IMG/VR virus record: IMGVR_UViG_3300032291_004449
Coordinates: 1 to 24,588 of that record
From: a virus
DNA length: 24,588 nucleotides
Reading direction: 5' to 3' (one strand)
Positions 21,306-24,588 of this stretch are shown piece after piece. The position numbers and the translations under genes are program-made. The notes under the pieces are model-generated. The model was not told the origin of the DNA, made no database searches, and saw nothing but the letters and a program-made list of their open reading frames with translations. The stretch's first letter is position 1. Each line of letters opens with the position of its first letter.

Positions 21306-22321
21306 AAATAGCACAAGTTATAAGTAGTAGTATACCAATTCTTCCTACAGGAGAAAGAGGATGGGGTGCGACTGAATTAATTATGGATGAATATTCTAAA
21401 AATTTGAGGAAACTTGGACATGAAGTAGATTTAACATGGTTAGATTCAGTAGAACCTGATAAATATGATATTGTACATATTCATGTAGCTAATTTATGTT
21501 TAGAAGCTGCTAAAAGAGGTATTGAGTATGTTTATTCAACTCATGACCATCATAGCTACCATTTTGGTAAAAATAGTGGTAATTATAGAGAACAATTAGA
21601 AGCTATGAAGAAATCAATGTTTTCGTTAGCTCCTGCAGAATATGTAGTAGATTATTTTGATGATACTGACAAGCTATTTTATTTATCTCATGGAGTAGAT
21701 ACTAGCTACTACATACCTAATTTTGGTTATAGTAACCATAAATTGTTAATGTGTGCAAATAACGGAGTAGCAGGTGATTATGGAGCAGACAGAAAAGGAT
21801 TTAGATATGGAATTGAAGCTGCTAAATCATTAAACTTACCTATTACTATAGTTGGAGCAGATGCCAATACCAAGTTTTTTGAAATTCATAAAGACTTATT
21901 AGAATATGATAAGCTGACTATTATTGACACAAATCCTACTGAGGCAGAGAAGTTGAAGATATTTCAAGACCATACCATATTCTTACATCCATCTAATTTG
22001 GAGTTTGGACATCCTAATTTAACTTTATTAGAAGCTGCAAGTTGTTGTATACCAATAGTTGGTACTTATAAAGGAACCGATAAAATTGAAGGGATGTATG
22101 TAATGAATGAATTAAATACTGAAGAAGTTATTAAAGGTATAAATTTTGTATCTAGAAAATATGATGTATTAGTTGTAGAAATGTCAATAAAGAGAGAATC
22201 TTATGATTGGTTAAATGTTTGTAAAAATTTACAAAAGAAGTATAACGCAGTAAAACAATTCCAAAATTTTGATAGTCAAACTATAAGGAATAAATACATA
22301 GAAATATATAATAATTTGTAG
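21302..22321 (+). CDS. GT4-family glycosyltransferase (GT-B fold), 339 aa
   Basis: The N-terminal half begins KIAQVISSSIPILPTGERG and contains WGATELIMDEYSKNLRKLGH, typical of GT4. The C-terminal half has LPITIVGADANTKFF (179-193) and the donor-site segment FLHPSNLEFGHPNLTLLEAA (227-246) with E244. GT4 enzymes transfer hexoses or similar from nucleotide sugars with retention of configuration. It overlaps the fusion protein gene by 4 nt and precedes the heptosyltransferase-like gene by 4 nt, so it works in the same pathway. No N-terminal signal, so it acts in the cytoplasm. Confidence 0.9.
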   Translation: MKIAQVISSSIPILPTGERGWGATELIMDEYSKNLRKLGHEVDLTWLDSVEPDKYDIVHIHVANLCLEAAKRGIEYVYSTHDHHSYHFGKNSGNYREQLEAMKKSMFSLAPAEYVVDYFDDTDKLFYLSHGVDTSYYIPNFGYSNHKLLMCANNGVAGDYGADRKGFRYGIEAAKSLNLPITIVGADANTKFFEIHKDLLEYDKLTIIDTNPTEAEKLKIFQDHTIFLHPSNLEFGHPNLTLLEAASCCIPIVGTYKGTDKIEGMYVMNELNTEEVIKGINFVSRKYDVLVVEMSIKRESYDWLNVCKNLQKKYNAVKQFQNFDSQTIRNKYIEIYNNL

Positions 22322-22325
22322 TGTT

Positions 22326-23402
22326 ATGATTGAATATAAGTTAACTCATGTACAAGGCCTTTACTTTGAAATAATAGATGATGGAGGCAAAAATAGAGAA
22401 TACGATGTTGTTTTTATTGATAAAAAAGACAATAGTATTATTTATGAGGTAAAACTTGGTTTAAAACATTGGGCTAAATTAGATAGAAAGTACTTTTCAG
22501 ATATAGGTATATTCATAAAATATGAAGGAAGAACTATTAAACAAGTTAACTTATTAGATGAAATAGAAGGGAAAAATGTATTTATAAATTTTGAAAGCTC
22601 AAGTATAGGAGATACTATCGCATGGATTCCATATTGCAGAGAGTTTAGTACACATTATAATTGTAAAGTGCATGTTTCTACTTTTCATAATTATTTGTTT
22701 GAAAATATGTATTCTGATTTAACTTTTGTGGCTAGAGGTTCTGTCGTTAACAATATACATGCTATGTTTGATTTAGGTTGGTTTTATGATAAGATGAAAG
22801 AACCTTTTTTGCCATCTACGATACCTTTACAAAAAACAGCTACTAATATCTTAAACCTACCTTTTGTAGAGACATTGCCAATAATTGATTTTCAGCCTAA
22901 AGAAAGGCCATACGAAGCTAAATATATCGCTATTTCGACCATATCTACATCTCAACTAAAGCATTGGTATTATTGGCAAGAGCTAATTGAAGAGCTAATC
23001 AATATGGGCTATAAAGTAGTTGAAGTATCTAAACAAAGCACTCATTTTGATAATATTATTACACCTGAAGACAAATCCTTGCAAAATGTGATGAATATAC
23101 TACACCATGCAGATGGGTATATAGGCCTTTCTAGTGGCATTAGTTGGCTAAATTGGGCACTTGGCAAGAAAGGGTATATGATTTCCAACTTTACCTCAAA
23201 AGACCATGAATTTCAAAGTAATTGCGTTAGGATAGTAAAAGAGGATGTTTGTCATGGATGTTGGCATAATCCTGCATTTCGCTTCAACAAAGGTTCGTGG
23301 AATTGGTGCCCTGAACATGAAGATACGCCAAGACAATTTGAATGCCATAAAAGTATTACCCTTGGCATTGTATTAGATAAAATAAAAAAGGTAGGATTTT
23401 AG
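22326..23402 (+). CDS. GT9-related protein O-heptosyltransferase-like (TibC/Aah type), 358 aa
   Basis: After a beta-rich N-terminal domain (1-85), the catalytic part has FINFESSSIGDTIAWIPYCR (86-105), where the GDTIAW motif is characteristic of autotransporter O-heptosyltransferases (BAHT family: TibC, Aah). A C-terminal Cys set C309-x2-C312-x15-C328-x11-C340 matches the type of iron-binding finger described for TibC. The last segment, GLSSGISWLNWALGKK (267-282), fits the GT9 donor loop. Known members attach heptose to Ser of adhesins. Here the Thr/Ser-tract virion protein is a likely acceptor, but no enzyme-substrate link is shown. Its stop lies inside the terminator hairpin region (23383-23410). 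Confidence 0.78.
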   Translation: MIEYKLTHVQGLYFEIIDDGGKNREYDVVFIDKKDNSIIYEVKLGLKHWAKLDRKYFSDIGIFIKYEGRTIKQVNLLDEIEGKNVFINFESSSIGDTIAWIPYCREFSTHYNCKVHVSTFHNYLFENMYSDLTFVARGSVVNNIHAMFDLGWFYDKMKEPFLPSTIPLQKTATNILNLPFVETLPIIDFQPKERPYEAKYIAISTISTSQLKHWYYWQELIEELINMGYKVVEVSKQSTHFDNIITPEDKSLQNVMNILHHADGYIGLSSGISWLNWALGKKGYMISNFTSKDHEFQSNCVRIVKEDVCHGCWHNPAFRFNKGSWNWCPEHEDTPRQFECHKSITLGIVLDKIKKVGF

Positions 23403-23410
23403 CCCTACCT
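23383..23410 (-). terminator. Intrinsic terminator for the minus-strand gene group 24515-23420
   Basis: AGGTAGG (23389-23395) and CCTACCT (23404-23410) form a 7-bp stem with an 8-nt loop. On the minus strand the stem is followed by a run of T (complement of AAAAAA just before 23389), the standard rho-independent form. It overlaps the 3' end of the convergent O-heptosyltransferase gene; on the plus strand the T-run is poorer (CTCTCTTGT), so it mainly serves the minus strand. Confidence 0.75.
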
Positions 23411-23419
23411 CTCTTGTAA

Positions 23420-23629
23420 TTAGTTTGTTTTTTCGACAATTTGAGCTTCTTCAACATTAGTCTGAGATGCTCTATCTAGCTCAATAGCTACCTTTTCAAT
23501 AAAGGCTAAGATTTCTTTACCATATTTTGTTGGTAATTGTTCGTTGGCGTAATTCATGATTACTTGAACTTGCTCTGCTGTCAATGATGGAACAGGCAAT
23601 TGTTTTGTTTCTTGTGTTTCTTGACTCAT
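23420..23629 (-). CDS. Hypothetical small soluble protein, 69 aa
   Basis: A Gln/Glu-rich N-terminus (MSQETQETKQLPVPSL) is followed by one or two helices (TAEQVQVIMNYANEQLPTKY and GKEILAFIEKVAIELDRA). There is no Cys, signal or membrane segment. It is the last gene before the terminator at 23383-23410 and lies 25 nt after the stop of the 129-aa gene. No family was recognised. Small helical proteins in this position of phage genomes are sometimes chaperones or accessory tail proteins, which is speculative. Confidence 0.7.
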   Translation of the reverse strand: MSQETQETKQLPVPSLTAEQVQVIMNYANEQLPTKYGKEILAFIEKVAIELDRASQTNVEEAQIVEKTN

Positions 23630-23654
23630 TTTTTTGATTTTTTTGTTATTAAAA

Positions 23655-24044
23655 TTATATTGATTTACCTATAATTTGAGTAGTAGTTGTGGTTGTAGTA
23701 GATGTAATAGGGTCCCATGGATTAGGCAAAACTACAATAGGAGGATTAATTAATGATTCTAAAGTATTTGCTAAACCTAAATCAATAGCAGGTACATCTA
23801 ATCCTGATTCAAGCCATGCCTCTACTTGACTTTCTAGTAAGTCTTGATAAGGAGTAAAGTCGCTTGGATTAGGTGAAGAACAAGCATATTGTCCATAAAC
23901 TGAAGTATAATACTCTATTTCATTTACAATGGTGGTAGCAGACCTTCTCCAATTAATAAACTTAACCACATCTGTTAAGCCATCATCACTAGGTGCAGTT
24001 TCCATACACCCATTTTGTAATATCCAATTATATACTATATCCAT
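23655..24044 (-). CDS. Small conserved phage protein with C-terminal Thr tract, 129 aa
   Basis: The segment TSVYGQYACSSPNPSDFTPYQDLLESQVEAWLESGLDVPAI (47-87, here in fragments VYGQYA, DFTPYQDL, QVEAWLESGL) and the following NPPIVVLPNPW resemble a short, widespread phage protein family (DUF7936-like, from memory) found near tail genes. The C-terminus has STTTTTTTQIIGKSI, a short Thr tract of the same kind as in the 803-aa protein. This suggests the same linker code and possibly the same modification. A Trp-rich N-terminus (VYNWILQNG, FINWRR) is present. Candidate -7 box TAAATTTG at 24062-24069. Confidence 0.72.
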   Translation of the reverse strand: MDIVYNWILQNGCMETAPSDDGLTDVVKFINWRRSATTIVNEIEYYTSVYGQYACSSPNPSDFTPYQDLLESQVEAWLESGLDVPAIDLGLANTLESLINPPIVVLPNPWDPITSTTTTTTTQIIGKSI

Positions 24045-24061
24045 ATTTTATAATTTAATGT

Positions 24062-24069
24062 CAAATTTA
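24062..24069 (-). promoter_or_regulatory. Candidate -7 promoter box (TAAATTTG)
   Basis: On the minus strand TAAATTTG is a full match to TAnnTTTG, 17 nt before the ATG at 24044, similar to other boxes in this window. No good -33 box was found at the usual distance; it overlaps the 3' end of the HNH gene region. Called by eye. Confidence 0.35.
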
Positions 24070-24086
24070 CTAATTTTTTACAAATT

Positions 24087-24515
24087 TTATGAAAATAATT
24101 CTTTTAGTCCTCTTTGCTCTACAAGGCTATTTCTATTGTCTTTTTTGTCATGAAACCATCTATGACATTCACAGCATAGAACAATAAGGTTTCTTGGGTT
24201 GTTAAGGTGTTTATGGTTGGGCATTTCAGACCTAAAGAATATATGATGAGTCTCCCACATAAAACTATTATTGATACCACAATGTTGACAACTCACATAT
24301 CCATCTTCTTTTATAATATTTGATTTTAAGGTGCTTTTTACAGCATCAAATTTTCTATTTAATATAGATACCCTTTTCTTTGTAAAAGTCCTAGAAATAG
24401 GCTTAGAATCGCTTATGGCACACTTTGGAGAACAATATCTATCAGTAGTTTTCCTTTTTATGAAATTTTCATCGCAAACCTTACATTTGTAAGTTTTTTG
24501 ATTTATTTCTTTCAT
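24087..24515 (-). CDS. HNH endonuclease with N-terminal zinc finger (NinG-like), 142 aa
   Basis: N-terminal C11-x2-C14...C28-x3-C32 (KCKVCDENFIKRKTTDRYCS) forms a zinc finger, and the C-terminal half holds an HNH core: C76-x2-C79, H90-H91 (WETHHIFF), N109 and C114-x2-C117-H118 ending FH122. This combination is like lambda NinG/Rap-type and phage HNH proteins. It is expected to nick or cut DNA; it may act in recombination, packaging or as a homing nuclease. The basic region between the domains (SRTFTKKRVSILNRKF) fits DNA binding. A candidate -7 box lies 20 nt upstream (24536-24543). Confidence 0.85.
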   Translation of the reverse strand: MKEINQKTYKCKVCDENFIKRKTTDRYCSPKCAISDSKPISRTFTKKRVSILNRKFDAVKSTLKSNIIKEDGYVSCQHCGINNSFMWETHHIFFRSEMPNHKHLNNPRNLIVLCCECHRWFHDKKDNRNSLVEQRGLKELFS

Positions 24516-24535
24516 ACTTAATTAATTTAATTATC

Positions 24536-24543
24536 CAAATGTA
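24536..24543 (-). promoter_or_regulatory. Candidate -7 promoter box (TACATTTG)
   Basis: On the minus strand TACATTTG matches TAnnTTTG fully and is 20 nt before the HNH start at 24515. It lies just after the stop of the partial upstream gene, an expected promoter position. The -33 region has no clear TTTG. Confidence 0.4.
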
Positions 24544-24544
24544 G

Positions 24545-24588
24545 CTACAACCCTGCTTTGTTTAATCTTTCATTTAATTCTTGAATAG
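24545..24588 (-). CDS. C-terminal end of an upstream gene (partial)
   Basis: The minus strand opens in frame at the window edge and reads IQELNERLNKAGL, then TAG. The heptad-like Leu/Ile spacing suggests the end of an amphipathic or coiled-coil helix. Only 13 residues are visible, so neither function nor reality is certain; the clean stop followed by a promoter-like box supports a real gene end. Confidence 0.4.
   Translation of the reverse strand, partial: IQELNERLNKAGL

Noticed and set aside
1-24588. tRNA, rRNA, insertion sequence, integrase or att sites
   Set aside because: No cloverleaf-like segment, transposase/integrase motifs or flanking direct repeats were seen by eye.

Overview
The window reads as part of a bacteriophage (or prophage) genome from a Bacteroidetes host, most likely a flavobacterium-like one. 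The DNA is strongly AT-rich and genes are packed end to end, often overlapping by 1, 4 or 8 nt. Start codons lack Shine-Dalgarno sequences but sit in an A-rich context, repeatedly AACCATAAAATG. Several operon heads carry boxes close to the Bacteroidetes -7 consensus TAnnTTTG. No rRNA, tRNA, terminase, portal or recognisable capsid gene lies in the window, so the assignment to a phage rests on recT, the small-gene density and the structural-type genes.

Layout: (1) 33-7348, plus strand, an early-type module of about 20 mostly tiny genes. It holds a basic 293-aa protein, a 247-aa protein with polymerase-palm-like motifs, a structured GC-richer leader at 3702-3779, a PD-(D/E)XK nuclease with an AddB/Cas4-like cysteine pattern, and recT. 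Nuclease plus RecT forms a phage single-strand-annealing recombination pair. At least six genes (408, 1130, 5504, 5827, 6245 and the 5595 start) are micro-ORFs or start corrections worked out by reading the sequence. (2) 7311-11208, minus strand, a glycan operon: GT-A transferase, zinc-ribbon protein, two SAM methyltransferases (one FkbM type), a GT25 transferase and a GT2 transferase. (3) 11276-16646, minus strand, a probable virion operon: five small proteins with one membrane span each, a cupin-like protein, a 223-aa protein, and an 803-aa mosaic protein of repeated Cys-containing modules joined by long Thr/Ser tracts. (4) 16724-17563, minus strand, an APS-kinase-like P-loop kinase and a DUF6165-like protein. 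(5) 17638-23402, plus strand, a four-gene glycosyltransferase operon: GT9, a 901-aa three-domain fusion, GT4, and a GT9-related protein resembling the autotransporter O-heptosyltransferases (TibC/Aah type, with a C-x2-C-x15-C-x11-C cluster). (6) 23383-24588, minus strand: HNH endonuclease, a small protein with its own Thr tract, a small hypothetical protein and a clear intrinsic terminator.

The main idea is that regions 2-5 form one system. At least seven glycosyltransferases, two methyltransferases and a nucleotide/sulfate-type kinase bracket a mucin-like, Thr/Ser-tract virion protein, and one transferase resembles a family that glycosylates protein hydroxyls directly. A phage that O-glycosylates its own tail or surface protein, then elaborates and methylates the glycan, would explain the arrangement. 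This is inference: the sequence shows the families and their proximity, not the substrate. Regions 2, 3 and 5 start with the same 11-mer TTATTTTTATA 17-19 nt before the start codon, which suggests they are expressed together.
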